Assembly: GCF_038592905.1 (NCBI RefSeq)
Contig: NZ_CP151943.1
Location: 840,001-904,000, forward strand
Length of the DNA: 64,000 nt
Source of the DNA: Neobacillus sp. FSL H8-0543
GTDB lineage: Bacteria > Bacillota > Bacilli > Bacillales > Cytobacillaceae
Direction: 5' to 3'
The position numbers and the translations under genes are program-made. Position 1 is the first letter of the stretch; each line of letters starts with the position of its first letter. Below the pieces are notes generated by a model. It saw nothing but the letters and a program-made list of their open reading frames with translations. It made no database searches and had not been told where the DNA came from. Shown piece after piece: positions 42,572 through 50,454 of this stretch.

Positions 42572-43130
42572 ATAACTGTTTCTCCTTGATATACTTGATA
42601 ACCCTGTCAGGTAATAAATATCGGAGCGTCTTTCTGGATTTTACTCTCTCTCGAATGACACTGGATGAAATATCAAATGCCGGAACATCGACATAAATGA
42701 CTGGATATTCTGTTTTAAGACTATATTTGGGTCTCTCAACCCCAACAAATTGTACAAGATTAACCAGGTCATCGATTTTATGCCACTTCGGCAGATACTC
42801 AATCATATCCGCCCCAATAATAAAGAAGAATTGATGGTTTGGATATTTTTCATTTAATAATTTCATCGTATTAACTGTGTATGAAGGACCTGATCTTTCT
42901 AGCTCAATCGTTTCAATTCTGAAATTTGTATTTCCTTCAATTGCGAGCTCGAGCATTTCCAAACGCTCTTGATTTTCAACAAAATCCGACTTCCTTTTAT
43001 GAGGAGGCTCTTGGTTAGGCATAAACCAAATTTCATCAAGCCTAAGTTCAGATAGTACCTCATTGGCTATCAAAAGGTGACCATTATGGGGGGGATCAAA
43101 TGTCCCTCCCAATATCCCAATCTTACTCAT
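42561..43130 (-). CDS. nadD: Nicotinate-nucleotide adenylyltransferase NadD
   Basis: Adenylates nicotinate mononucleotide in NAD synthesis. The 189 residues begin MSKIGILGGTFDPPHNGHLL (GGTFDPxHxGH) and end with ISSSVIRERV. Start 43130 follows GAAGGAGG; the frame open to 43217 is not supported. Confidence 0.95.
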   Translation of the reverse strand: MSKIGILGGTFDPPHNGHLLIANEVLSELRLDEIWFMPNQEPPHKRKSDFVENQERLEMLELAIEGNTNFRIETIELERSGPSYTVNTMKLLNEKYPNHQFFFIIGADMIEYLPKWHKIDDLVNLVQFVGVERPKYSLKTEYPVIYVDVPAFDISSSVIRERVKSRKTLRYLLPDRVIKYIKEKQLYGT

Positions 43131-43155
43131 GAATCTGCCTCCTTCATTGTGTAAT

Positions 43156-43446
43156 TTAGGGAAGCTTAATTTGCTTTTTCTCCACCGATTCTTTGTACAG
43201 AACAATGGTATTTCCAATTACTTGAACGATTTCAGCACCTGCACCCTTAGCAAGCTGCTCTGCAACAACAGTCTTATCTTCCTCACAATTTTGCAGAACG
43301 CTTATTTTAAATAGCTCTCTTGCTTCTAGAGCCTCAGCTACCTGCTTAATCATATTTTCATTAACCCCACCCTTTCCTACTTGAAAAATAGGATCCAAGT
43401 GATGGGCTTGTGAACGCAAAAATCTTTTTTGCTTACCTGTTAACAT
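43156..43446 (-). CDS. yhbY: RNA-binding protein YhbY (CRM domain)
   Basis: A 96-residue single CRM-domain protein (YqeI) of the type that binds pre-50S particles. Signatures: LTGKQKRFLRSQAHHLDPIFQVGKGG and a later GNTIVLYKES. It overlaps aroE by 14 bp at its start. Confidence 0.94.
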   Translation of the reverse strand: MLTGKQKRFLRSQAHHLDPIFQVGKGGVNENMIKQVAEALEARELFKISVLQNCEEDKTVVAEQLAKGAGAEIVQVIGNTIVLYKESVEKKQIKLP

Positions 43447-44281
43447 TTTGTGTGCCTCCCAGCTGTTTTAAAACATTCTCTTTCATTCGTTGTACGTCAG
43501 GGGTGATTCCTGTCCATTTTTCAAAGGCTAATGCACCTTGATAAACAAACATGTCCAATCCATTTTGGGTAGTTGCACCCCTTTGTCTTGCTTCTTTTAA
43601 AAGCTTTGTTTCTAGTGGGTTGTAAATAATATCACATACCAAGGCATGAGGATTTAGGTTTGTAATCATTAACGGTTGTTCCAAAACTTTCGGGGACATA
43701 CCAATCATGGTTGTTTGAATGATTACATCATAGTCTTCTAAATGATTATTAGCATCATTTAAGGCTAACGCTCTTGACGATACTTCAAATGGGCATGCCT
43801 CAATAAGTTCTTCCGCCTTTTCAATCGTGCGATTAGCAATATCAATGACTTGCGGCTTATTATAGGCTAAAGTAAAATAAATCGCTCTTGCTGCCCCGCC
43901 TGCACCAATTACCAAAACCTTACGATCGGATATGGAAGGGAGATAGGTAGATAACCCTTTTAAAAACCCCAGTCCATCGGTGTTGTAGCCGACAAATCTT
44001 CCGTCCTCATTTACCACCGTGTTAACAGCACCAATGCTCATTGCCAATTCATCGACTCCATCTAATAATGGAATGATTGTACTTTTGTGTGGCACAGTCA
44101 CATTAAATCCAGATATTCCGATGGCTCTTAAGCCCAGAATGGCAGCTTTTAAATCCTCACTCTTCACTTGGAAAGGATGATAGGCTGCATCCATTTGATA
44201 ATAAGAAAATAAATCATTATGCATAATCGGTGACATGGATTGACCGATTGGATCTCCCAAAACTGCATAAAGCTTCTTCAT
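43433..44281 (-). CDS. aroE: Shikimate dehydrogenase AroE
   Basis: Reduces 3-dehydroshikimate to shikimate with NADPH. The 282 residues have PIGQSMSPIMHN, FNVTVPHK (catalytic Lys in the loop), and a Rossmann VLVIGAGGAARA. It lies between yqeH and yhbY as in B. subtilis, where it is called aroD. Confidence 0.96.
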   Translation of the reverse strand: MKKLYAVLGDPIGQSMSPIMHNDLFSYYQMDAAYHPFQVKSEDLKAAILGLRAIGISGFNVTVPHKSTIIPLLDGVDELAMSIGAVNTVVNEDGRFVGYNTDGLGFLKGLSTYLPSISDRKVLVIGAGGAARAIYFTLAYNKPQVIDIANRTIEKAEELIEACPFEVSSRALALNDANNHLEDYDVIIQTTMIGMSPKVLEQPLMITNLNPHALVCDIIYNPLETKLLKEARQRGATTQNGLDMFVYQGALAFEKWTGITPDVQRMKENVLKQLGGTQNVNR

Positions 44282-44318
44282 CCGTTTCTCCCCATTTCCA
44301 TTGCCACAAAACCTTTAG

Positions 44319-45428
44319 TTAGATTAACGACTTGCGGAGTAAGGTTTGAACACCTTTGGGCACATACGCCACTACCTTTGCCCCTGGTTCATTTACCGTA
44401 ATCCACCCGAGTCCTGAAAAGACCACGTCCGTTTTTGCCTCTTTAATCATAAATTCTTGTTTTACGAGTTCAGGAAAAGTGTCCATTTGATCTTTTCGCG
44501 GTGGTGCTAACATTTCTCCCACATGGTTTTGATAAAGTTCTTCTGCATTTTCTGTTTTCGTCCGGTGAATATTTAATTCATTCGACACATGACACACAAA
44601 AGACCTTCTTCCGCCACTTACATAATCAAAACGTGCTAATCCACCAAAAAACAATGTTTGTCCCTCATTTAATTGGAACACCTTCGGTTTTATTTCTTTT
44701 TTAGGTGTGATAATTTTTAAATCTTTTTTATCTACAAAGTGCGCCATTTGATGATGATTGATAATCCCTGGTGTATCTATTAATGCTTTTTCATCATCTA
44801 AAGGAATTTTTATTACATCCAAAGTTGTACCAGGAAAATGAGAGGTCGTGATTACATCCCCTTCACCAGTTACTTCCTTTATGATTCGGTTAATAAATGT
44901 AGATTTCCCTACATTTGTACATCCGACAACATAAACATCTTTTCCTTCACGCAACCTATCAATTGCTGTAGCAGTTTCCTTAATAAATTTCCCCTTCTCG
45001 GCACTTACAAGGAATACCTCTTCAGGCCTCAAGCCAAGCTCCTTCGATTCATGCTTCATCCAATTGATTAATTTATTTGGATTAATCGATTTTGGCAGTA
45101 AATCAACCTTATTGCCCACAAGTAAAACTTTGTTATTACCGACAAACCGATGTAAGCCTGGCAGCCAGCTGCCATTGAAATCAAAAATATCAACAATCAT
45201 TACAATTAGTGCATTGGTTTTTCCAATGCCATTGAGTATTTTTAGGAAGTCATCATCCGTCAAACTAACATCTTGAACTTCATTATAATGCTTTAAGCGA
45301 AAACATCGCTGACAGATTATCGTATCCTTTTCAAGTGCAGACATTGGAGCATATCCTAATTCAGCGGGATTTTCCGTTTGGACACCCACTCCGCACCCCA
45401 TGCATAAATATTCCTGTTGTTCACCCAA
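44319..45428 (-). CDS. yqeH: Ribosome biogenesis GTPase YqeH
   Basis: Circularly permuted GTPase needed for 30S assembly. The 369 residues have an N-terminal zinc finger (CMGCG...CQRC), then G4 NKVDLLP before G1 GCTNVGKST and G3 DTPG, the permuted order, and a C-terminal RNA-binding-like region. It follows yqeG by 3 bp. Confidence 0.96.
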   Translation of the reverse strand: MGEQQEYLCMGCGVGVQTENPAELGYAPMSALEKDTIICQRCFRLKHYNEVQDVSLTDDDFLKILNGIGKTNALIVMIVDIFDFNGSWLPGLHRFVGNNKVLLVGNKVDLLPKSINPNKLINWMKHESKELGLRPEEVFLVSAEKGKFIKETATAIDRLREGKDVYVVGCTNVGKSTFINRIIKEVTGEGDVITTSHFPGTTLDVIKIPLDDEKALIDTPGIINHHQMAHFVDKKDLKIITPKKEIKPKVFQLNEGQTLFFGGLARFDYVSGGRRSFVCHVSNELNIHRTKTENAEELYQNHVGEMLAPPRKDQMDTFPELVKQEFMIKEAKTDVVFSGLGWITVNEPGAKVVAYVPKGVQTLLRKSLI

Positions 45429-45431
45429 ACT

Positions 45432-45947
45432 TTATTCCTCCCACTGTAATAGACCTTTTTTCCGGAACCAATTTAAAATCCTTCGTTCAGCGAAGCGATT
45501 AAATTTTGTAAAAAAACCATCTGTTTGTGCAACAGGCACAACTAGAATCGTGTGAAATCCACTCCGGTTCCCACCTAAAACATCTGTTAGTAATTGATCA
45601 CCGATAACGACTGTTTCTTTCTTATTAATTCCCATTTGGGAAAGAGCTTTATTGAACGCATGGATAAACGGCTTTCGTGCCCGAAAGATAAACGGTATTT
45701 GTAACGGATCTGAAAACGCCTTGACACGTTCTTCATTATTATTAGAGACAATCGTAACAAGGATATTATTATTTCTCATACCCTCGAACCATTTAATTAA
45801 TTGAGGTGTGGCATTTGGACGATCCCATTCCACAAGAGTATTATCCAAATCGGTGATAATTCCCTTTATCCCTCTTTCTTTCAAATGTTCGGGAGTTATA
45901 TCCAGAACGCTCTTCACATGTTCATCAGGTAAAAATTTCTTTAACAC
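45432..45947 (-). CDS. yqeG: HAD-family phosphatase YqeG
   Basis: HAD superfamily IIIA phosphatase, 171 residues. Motif I is GIITDLDNTLVEWD, with the nucleophile Asp, motif III includes the Lys region at FRARKPF, and GDQLLTDVLGG is the last acidic motif. It is first of the yqeG-yqeM gene series. Substrate unknown. Confidence 0.92.
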   Translation of the reverse strand: MLKKFLPDEHVKSVLDITPEHLKERGIKGIITDLDNTLVEWDRPNATPQLIKWFEGMRNNNILVTIVSNNNEERVKAFSDPLQIPFIFRARKPFIHAFNKALSQMGINKKETVVIGDQLLTDVLGGNRSGFHTILVVPVAQTDGFFTKFNRFAERRILNWFRKKGLLQWEE

Positions 45948-46201
45948 TAAGTTTACACCTCATTAATTTAGCTATAATTCATCTACTTGTAGCTTTTCTG
46001 TACCATCATAACCAATTTTAACCTTTGTTTCAAAACAAACTAATTAATGCTTTGGTTCTTTTTTTCTTATTCCACTTATTGTTTGTCAAATTACAATAAT
46101 ACATGAGAAAGAACGTTAGTACCTTACAAAATAAACATTTTTTAAAAAAAGATGTATAAAACCAAAAATATTTTTCGACAAATTTTCTGTTTTTTACCGC
46201 C

Positions 46202-46300
46202 TGTGGATAAAGTTATTAACAAAATACCAATTGCATTCGTTACTTTTTGATACTTTATAAACAAATTACTAACAAGTTATCCACCATTAATTGTGAATAA
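46202..46300 (+). promoter_or_regulatory. DnaA-box cluster upstream of sda
   Basis: TGTGGATAA at 46202-46210 is the complement of the consensus box TTATCCACA. TTATCCACC (46277-46285) and TGTGAATAA (46292-46300, complement of TTATTCACA) are one-mismatch boxes. Weaker copies lie at 46213 (TTATTAACA) and 46256 (TTATAAACA). B. subtilis sda is also controlled by DnaA through boxes upstream. A candidate promoter follows (TTGTCC, 17 bp, TAGATT; 46310-46338). The remaining gene-free part (45948-46201) is AT-rich with no clear feature. Confidence 0.72.
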
Positions 46301-46423
46301 TTGGAAAGGTTGTCCTCAATAAGTAAATTTGGTAGATTTAGGGTACAGCAATTGTACCTACCATTTTATGCTTAACAGCTTTCATTTAGAACCAATTATT
46401 TCACTAGGGAGGTGCCTTCCGAC

Positions 46424-46564
46424 TTGCGTAATCTGTCAGATGAGTTATTAATTGAATCCTATTATAAAGCTAGAGAACTAAATCTAAGTTCTGAGTTTAT
46501 TCACCTCATTGAAAAGGAAATTCGTCGTCGTTCCCTTTATAACAAAATGAAAATATCTTCTTAA
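46424..46564 (+). CDS. sda: Sporulation checkpoint protein Sda
   Basis: Inhibits the sporulation kinase KinA when replication is disturbed. The 46 residues from a TTG start ([21 protein letters not shown], ending [12 protein letters not shown]) match the Sda helical hairpin. GGGAGGTG precedes the TTG by about 9 nt. DnaA-box-like sites lie 130-220 bp upstream. It lies beside yqeG, as in B. subtilis. Confidence 0.94.
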   Translation: MRNLSDELLIESYYKARELNLSSEFIHLIEKEIRRRSLYNKMKISS

Positions 46565-46575
46565 AACTTATATAT

Positions 46576-46602
46576 GCCCTTAAAGGGCTTTTTCTTTTTT
46601 CT
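46576..46602 (+). terminator. Terminator after sda
   Basis: GCCCT, TAA, AGGGC then TTTTTCTTTTTT, 12 bp past the sda stop. A short stem with a strong T tract. Confidence 0.8.
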
Positions 46603-46702
46603 AAATGATTTGTTATAGTGACCGTTGATTTCCGCTCCAGTCAACTTAGTTATAAATCAACAATAACTTTTAACTAAGTTTTCTTGAAAATATAGCTTAG
46701 TA

Positions 46703-47485
46703 CTATTTACTAATTACTCCTAGTTTTTCCCCCATTTTTATCTCCTTAGGTGTATGAATAGACGGATCCAATTTAAATATTCCTTGTTCGAATAACAGTA
46801 CTACCGTCGAACCAAAGGTAAAATACGCCATTTCCTCACCCTTTTCAAGCACGGTTCCACCATGTGTCATTTCAATCGAATTCACAAACATCGCACCCAC
46901 CTTAACAACTGCCACATGGCCTGACCTGGTCTCTACCTCGGTAATGACCCGATAGTTTTTTGCCAGTGTTCGAACTCCATATTTTAAGCCCAACTTATTT
47001 ACGGGATACGATTTAGATCCGAGTGTCCATTGCCTTAGAACAGTCCCTGAGACAGGGCTATGGATACGATGATAATGGCTTGGACTTAAGTAAAGAATCA
47101 TAAAGGTGCCATTTAAATATTTTTTTATATCCGTTTTGTCCGCTAACATTTCTTCAATTGAATATGTTTTTCCTTTTACAATCATTTCACTTGTCTCTTT
47201 TATCGTCCCAACATCTTCAATAACTGCATCAACAGGACTTGTCACAGAATCGACACCTTGGTCAATCACTCTCGCATCTTTCTTTAGTGTCCGGATAAAT
47301 AAATCATGCAAAGTCGGATACTTGTCTAAGGAATTTTCCATCTCCTGTTGATTGAGCTGATAGACTTTTGCGAAAGAAGGAACCATGAACCGGCTAATGC
47401 TTGAACGGGCAAATTGCTGCAATACTTTGGATGACCATTTTCCATTTGTTAGCTCTATCATTACTCTGTATAAATGTTGTATCAT
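46703..47485 (-). CDS. psd: Phosphatidylserine decarboxylase
   Basis: Makes phosphatidylethanolamine from phosphatidylserine. The 260 residues include YHRIHSPVSG and a C-terminal FGST (YFTFGSTVVLLF), the serine self-cleavage site that forms the pyruvoyl cofactor. Family cleavage motifs are usually LGST; FGST is a minor variant. It is divergent from pssA, the preceding enzyme in the pathway, across a 131-bp gap. Confidence 0.95.
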   Translation of the reverse strand: MIQHLYRVMIELTNGKWSSKVLQQFARSSISRFMVPSFAKVYQLNQQEMENSLDKYPTLHDLFIRTLKKDARVIDQGVDSVTSPVDAVIEDVGTIKETSEMIVKGKTYSIEEMLADKTDIKKYLNGTFMILYLSPSHYHRIHSPVSGTVLRQWTLGSKSYPVNKLGLKYGVRTLAKNYRVITEVETRSGHVAVVKVGAMFVNSIEMTHGGTVLEKGEEMAYFTFGSTVVLLFEQGIFKLDPSIHTPKEIKMGEKLGVISK

Positions 47486-47616
47486 TGACTAACCTCCAAA
47501 AAAGTGTAAAAATACTCTTTACGAAATAGCATAAAAGCTTTAAACTTAAATAAAATAGACTAACTAAAGGAAAACTTGATTCCTTCCGGCTTGTTAAAAA
47601 GGAGTGGTGAAGAGAA

Positions 47617-48156
47617 ATGTTTTTATTAGACGTTTTCGATTCAACAATTAAAAAATTTAAAGCTCAAACCGCAAATGTAATGACATTAACGAATTTATCT
47701 TTAGGTGGCTTTGCAATTATTTTTGCCATCGAAGGAAATTTAAGACTAAGCTTGCTGTTAATATTTATTGCAGCATTAGCTGATCGCTTCGACGGGATGA
47801 TTGCAAGAAAATTAAATATTGAATCTGAACTTGGAAAACAATTAGATTCCATGAGTGATATTATATCATTTGGAGTAGCGCCAGCACTATTACTATATCA
47901 AGGAATTTTGAATGAATTTGGCGTACCTGGAATATTTTTCACCGTTTTCTATATAGCGTGCGGAGCTTTTAGACTTGCTCGCTTCAATATTACCGAGAGC
48001 GATGGTTACTTTACAGGATTACCAATAACTGCTGCAGGGTGCCTAACAACACTAAGCTTTTTGGCTATTCCCTTCTTACCTGGTCAAACATTTTTGTTCA
48101 TTATTATTATTCTGTCATTCTTAATGGTAAGTCCATATAAACTAAAAAAAGTTTAA
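47617..48156 (+). CDS. pssA: CDP-diacylglycerol-serine O-phosphatidyltransferase
   Basis: Makes phosphatidylserine. The 179 residues have the CDP-alcohol phosphotransferase motif DGMIARKLNIESELGKQLDSMSD (DG..AR....G..D...D) near residue 60 and four to five membrane segments. AAGGAGTGGTG precedes the start. It forms the PE pathway with divergent psd. Confidence 0.95.
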   Translation: MFLLDVFDSTIKKFKAQTANVMTLTNLSLGGFAIIFAIEGNLRLSLLLIFIAALADRFDGMIARKLNIESELGKQLDSMSDIISFGVAPALLLYQGILNEFGVPGIFFTVFYIACGAFRLARFNITESDGYFTGLPITAAGCLTTLSFLAIPFLPGQTFLFIIIILSFLMVSPYKLKKV

Positions 48157-48162
48157 ACCAGA

Positions 48163-48189
48163 AGTCCAGTTAAACTGGGCTTTTTTTTA
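48163..48189 (+). terminator. Terminator after pssA
   Basis: AGTCCAG, loop TTAAA, CTGGGCT then a T run, 6 bp past the pssA stop. Confidence 0.85.
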
Positions 48190-48302
48190 TGGAAAATATT
48201 ATCCTTTATTAAATAAAATACACAGGACAGACACAATCGCCCTTTTTCTCACATAGGAATTAATTATAGGCATTTGCCTAAAAAGCACGGGGGTGGATAA
48301 TC

Positions 48303-49019
48303 ATGTCTGGTATTGTTACAGCTCTAGGATATTTATTAAAAGAATTTCTATTTCTTGTCTCTTATGTAAAAAATAATGCTTTTCCGCAACCCCTATCTGC
48401 TGCAGATGAAAAAAAATACCTGAAATTGATGGCTGAGGGGGATTCACATGCACGCAATATGTTAATTGAACATAACTTGCGGCTTGTCGCTCACATTGTC
48501 AAAAAGTTTGAAAATACAGGTGAAGATTCAGAAGACTTAATTTCGATAGGTACAATCGGTCTAATCAAGGCGATAGAAAGTTATTCAGAAGGCAAGGGTA
48601 CTAAGCTTGCAACCTATGCTGCACGGTGTATTGAAAATGAAATCCTTATGCATTTAAGAGCACTAAAGAAAACGAAAAAGGATGTCTCCTTGCATGATCC
48701 AATCGGTCAAGATAAGGAAGGGAATGAAATCTCCCTTATTGATGTGCTCAAATCTGAATCAGAAGATGTCATCGATACGATCCAGTTAAATATGGAACTT
48801 GAAAAAATCAGAAAATATATTGATGTATTAGACGAACGTGAAAAGGAAGTAATCATCGGCAGGTTCGGCCTCGATTTACAAAAAGAAAAGACCCAGCGGG
48901 AAATTGCAAAGGAACTTGGTATTTCAAGAAGCTATGTTTCAAGAATCGAAAAGCGTGCATTGATGAAAATGTTTCATGAATTTTACCGCGCAGAAAAGGA
49001 AAAGAAAAAAAAGGGCTGA
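48303..49019 (+). CDS. sigK: RNA polymerase sigma-K factor, uninterrupted
   Basis: Late mother-cell sigma factor. The 238-residue protein includes the cleavable pro-sequence ([27 protein letters not shown]) and regions 2 to 4 with [17 protein letters not shown] and [22 protein letters not shown]. In B. subtilis this gene is split by the skin element; here the frame is intact. It is activated by SpoIVFB-type cleavage. A GGGGGTGG site precedes the ATG. The upstream CATAGGAAT may be a weak sigma-E -10 element. Confidence 0.97.
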   Translation: MSGIVTALGYLLKEFLFLVSYVKNNAFPQPLSAADEKKYLKLMAEGDSHARNMLIEHNLRLVAHIVKKFENTGEDSEDLISIGTIGLIKAIESYSEGKGTKLATYAARCIENEILMHLRALKKTKKDVSLHDPIGQDKEGNEISLIDVLKSESEDVIDTIQLNMELEKIRKYIDVLDEREKEVIIGRFGLDLQKEKTQREIAKELGISRSYVSRIEKRALMKMFHEFYRAEKEKKKKG

Positions 49020-49021
49020 CG

Positions 49022-49058
49022 AAAAAACAGAGGCGGAATTACTCCGGCTCTGTTTTTC
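49022..49058. terminator. Terminator shared by sigK and the convergent lipoprotein gene
   Basis: AAAAACAGAG...CTCTGTTTTT with an inner CGGA/TCCG pairing, beginning 3 bp past the sigK stop; the lipoprotein stop is inside it. Confidence 0.85.
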
Positions 49059-50013
49059 CATCCTGTAATAGATTAATCCACTTTGTCCCGTTATCGGTTG
49101 ATTCAAATAAGTCATTAGTGTAGGTAGTAAAAGCTAGCTGCTGATCATTATGCGGATTAACCGCTAAGAAAGTTATTGGATTCTGATAATCCAAAAATGG
49201 AATGGATAGCGTTGTTTGTTCACCTGATTTAGGATTAATCATTTTCAAATGAATCTTTTCATTCTCAACACTAGAAAATAGCAAGTTATCACCTACGAAG
49301 GTCAAAGCTGTTACCATGTACGGGTCTGTAATCAGCTTCATCGTATTCCCGTTATCCTCTGAGTAAAATATACCAGACATTGTCGACATCGCAATAATAT
49401 CTTCATTAGCGGGATTCACTGCAATCATGCCAAGTGAATCAGCAGTAAAATCCTTTAATTCACTTGTTGTCCAGTTCTTTCCGTTATCTGTAGAAAAGTT
49501 AACACCTAAGTCTAATTGATCATTCTCTTCTTGATTAATAACATAGATCCCATTCCCAAAATAGCTCGCAGCCATGAAATAAAAATGATTCTCCCCATGA
49601 AAGGCAATTTTGCTAAGACTTTGGCCCTTGTCATTACTTTGAACAATGCCGAGCGAATCAGTTGGTTCTTCACCTTTATTTAGACTTCCACTAGTAATAA
49701 ATCCATCCTTAACAGCTTGAAAACTACTATAGTTATGTTGATTGGTTGTCATCTCCAACCACTTGGATTCCTTATACATTTTTATGCCAGTATTTGTAGC
49801 TATGTAGAGTGCCTGATCATTCCCTGGGTAGCCGATACCATGAATTTGTTTGATGTTTATGTCCTCTGCCTGAATTATTTCAAATTTTACTTCTTCCTCC
49901 GTTTTACTTTGCATCGACTTTTCACTCTGACTTTCATTTGTGCAGCCGGACGCAACGATAAGTAACCCTATTAAAACGAATAGAAGCATTTTCCTCTGAA
50001 TCTTCACATTCAT
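49039..50013 (-). CDS. Lipoprotein with BNR/sortilin-like repeats
   Basis: A 324-residue lipoprotein: signal peptide LLFVLIGLLIVASGC with Cys24 as the lipidation site, then a polar linker and a probable seven-bladed beta-propeller. Asp-box-like repeats occur, such as SNDKGQSL, STDNGKNW, SEDNGNTM and STDNGTKW, spaced about 50-60 residues apart. It may bind sugars or be a sensor; I do not recognise the gene. It converges on sigK. Confidence 0.82.
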   Translation of the reverse strand: MNVKIQRKMLLFVLIGLLIVASGCTNESQSEKSMQSKTEEEVKFEIIQAEDINIKQIHGIGYPGNDQALYIATNTGIKMYKESKWLEMTTNQHNYSSFQAVKDGFITSGSLNKGEEPTDSLGIVQSNDKGQSLSKIAFHGENHFYFMAASYFGNGIYVINQEENDQLDLGVNFSTDNGKNWTTSELKDFTADSLGMIAVNPANEDIIAMSTMSGIFYSEDNGNTMKLITDPYMVTALTFVGDNLLFSSVENEKIHLKMINPKSGEQTTLSIPFLDYQNPITFLAVNPHNDQQLAFTTYTNDLFESTDNGTKWINLLQDGKTEPE

Positions 50014-50112
50014 ACCTCCGAAAATCTAACCTTTTTTCATTACTATCCATCCACTTATACCCCAGTCCCTAAACAGTGTCAAATAATATAACCTAAATCA
50101 GCAACTGCCTAT

Positions 50113-50140
50113 ACAAGATATTATACAGGCACATAACCTA
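50113..50140 (+). promoter_or_regulatory. Candidate sigma-K-type promoter of the YPY-rich micropeptide
   Basis: ACA, 16 bp, CATAACCTA, ending about 26 bp before the GTG at 50167. CATAnnnTA preceded by an AC at 16 bp is the sigma-K consensus. The match is exact in the -10 and good in the -35, but such short motifs arise by chance. Confidence 0.5.
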
Positions 50141-50166
50141 ATATAAAAAGGAAAGGGGGTATTTAT

Positions 50167-50328
50167 GTGTCATTCGGTTACCCATATCCTTATATGTATC
50201 CAGCACCCTATCCAGCCTACCCTGTTCCATATCCTAGTATCAACGGTGGATGGTATGCACTGTTTATCGTACTATTGATTCTAGTGCTTATCTTTGGCGG
50301 ATGGTGGTATTATACAACATACTGTTAA
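50167..50328 (+). CDS. YPY-rich small membrane protein (YjcZ-like)
   Basis: A 53-residue protein from a GTG start: MSFGYPYPYMYPAPYPAYPV, then one membrane helix (WYALFIVLLILVLIFGGWWYY) and a Cys end. AAAGGGGG precedes it by 7 nt. It resembles the YjcZ-type small sporulation proteins in having a short hydrophobic C-terminal helix, but the YPY-rich head is distinctive. A frame-shifted ATG at 50165 overlaps the site. It has its own terminator at 50337. Confidence 0.72.
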   Translation: MSFGYPYPYMYPAPYPAYPVPYPSINGGWYALFIVLLILVLIFGGWWYYTTYC

Positions 50329-50336
50329 AAATGGAC

Positions 50337-50367
50337 GGCTTATGCTTTTTGCATAAGCCTAATTTTT
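50337..50367 (+). terminator. Terminator after the YPY micropeptide
   Basis: GGCTTATGC, loop TTTTT, GCATAAGCC then TAATTTTTT. Confidence 0.85.
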
Positions 50368-50454
50368 TAGTAACAGCATACAATTGGAAGTAATGGAACT
50401 TTTCAAAAAATAATCTTATAATAGAACGGTACATTAGAAAAAGGGGGTACAAGA

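Noticed and set aside
46003..46068. Possible terminator or leader (AACCAA...TTGGTT then Ts) upstream of yqeG/sda
   Set aside because: Long, AT-rich, weak pairing and no gene on the + strand upstream to terminate.
48220..48300. Sigma-E/K promoter upstream of sigK (CATAGGAAT)
   Set aside because: Only a partial match to the -10 consensus and no convincing -35.
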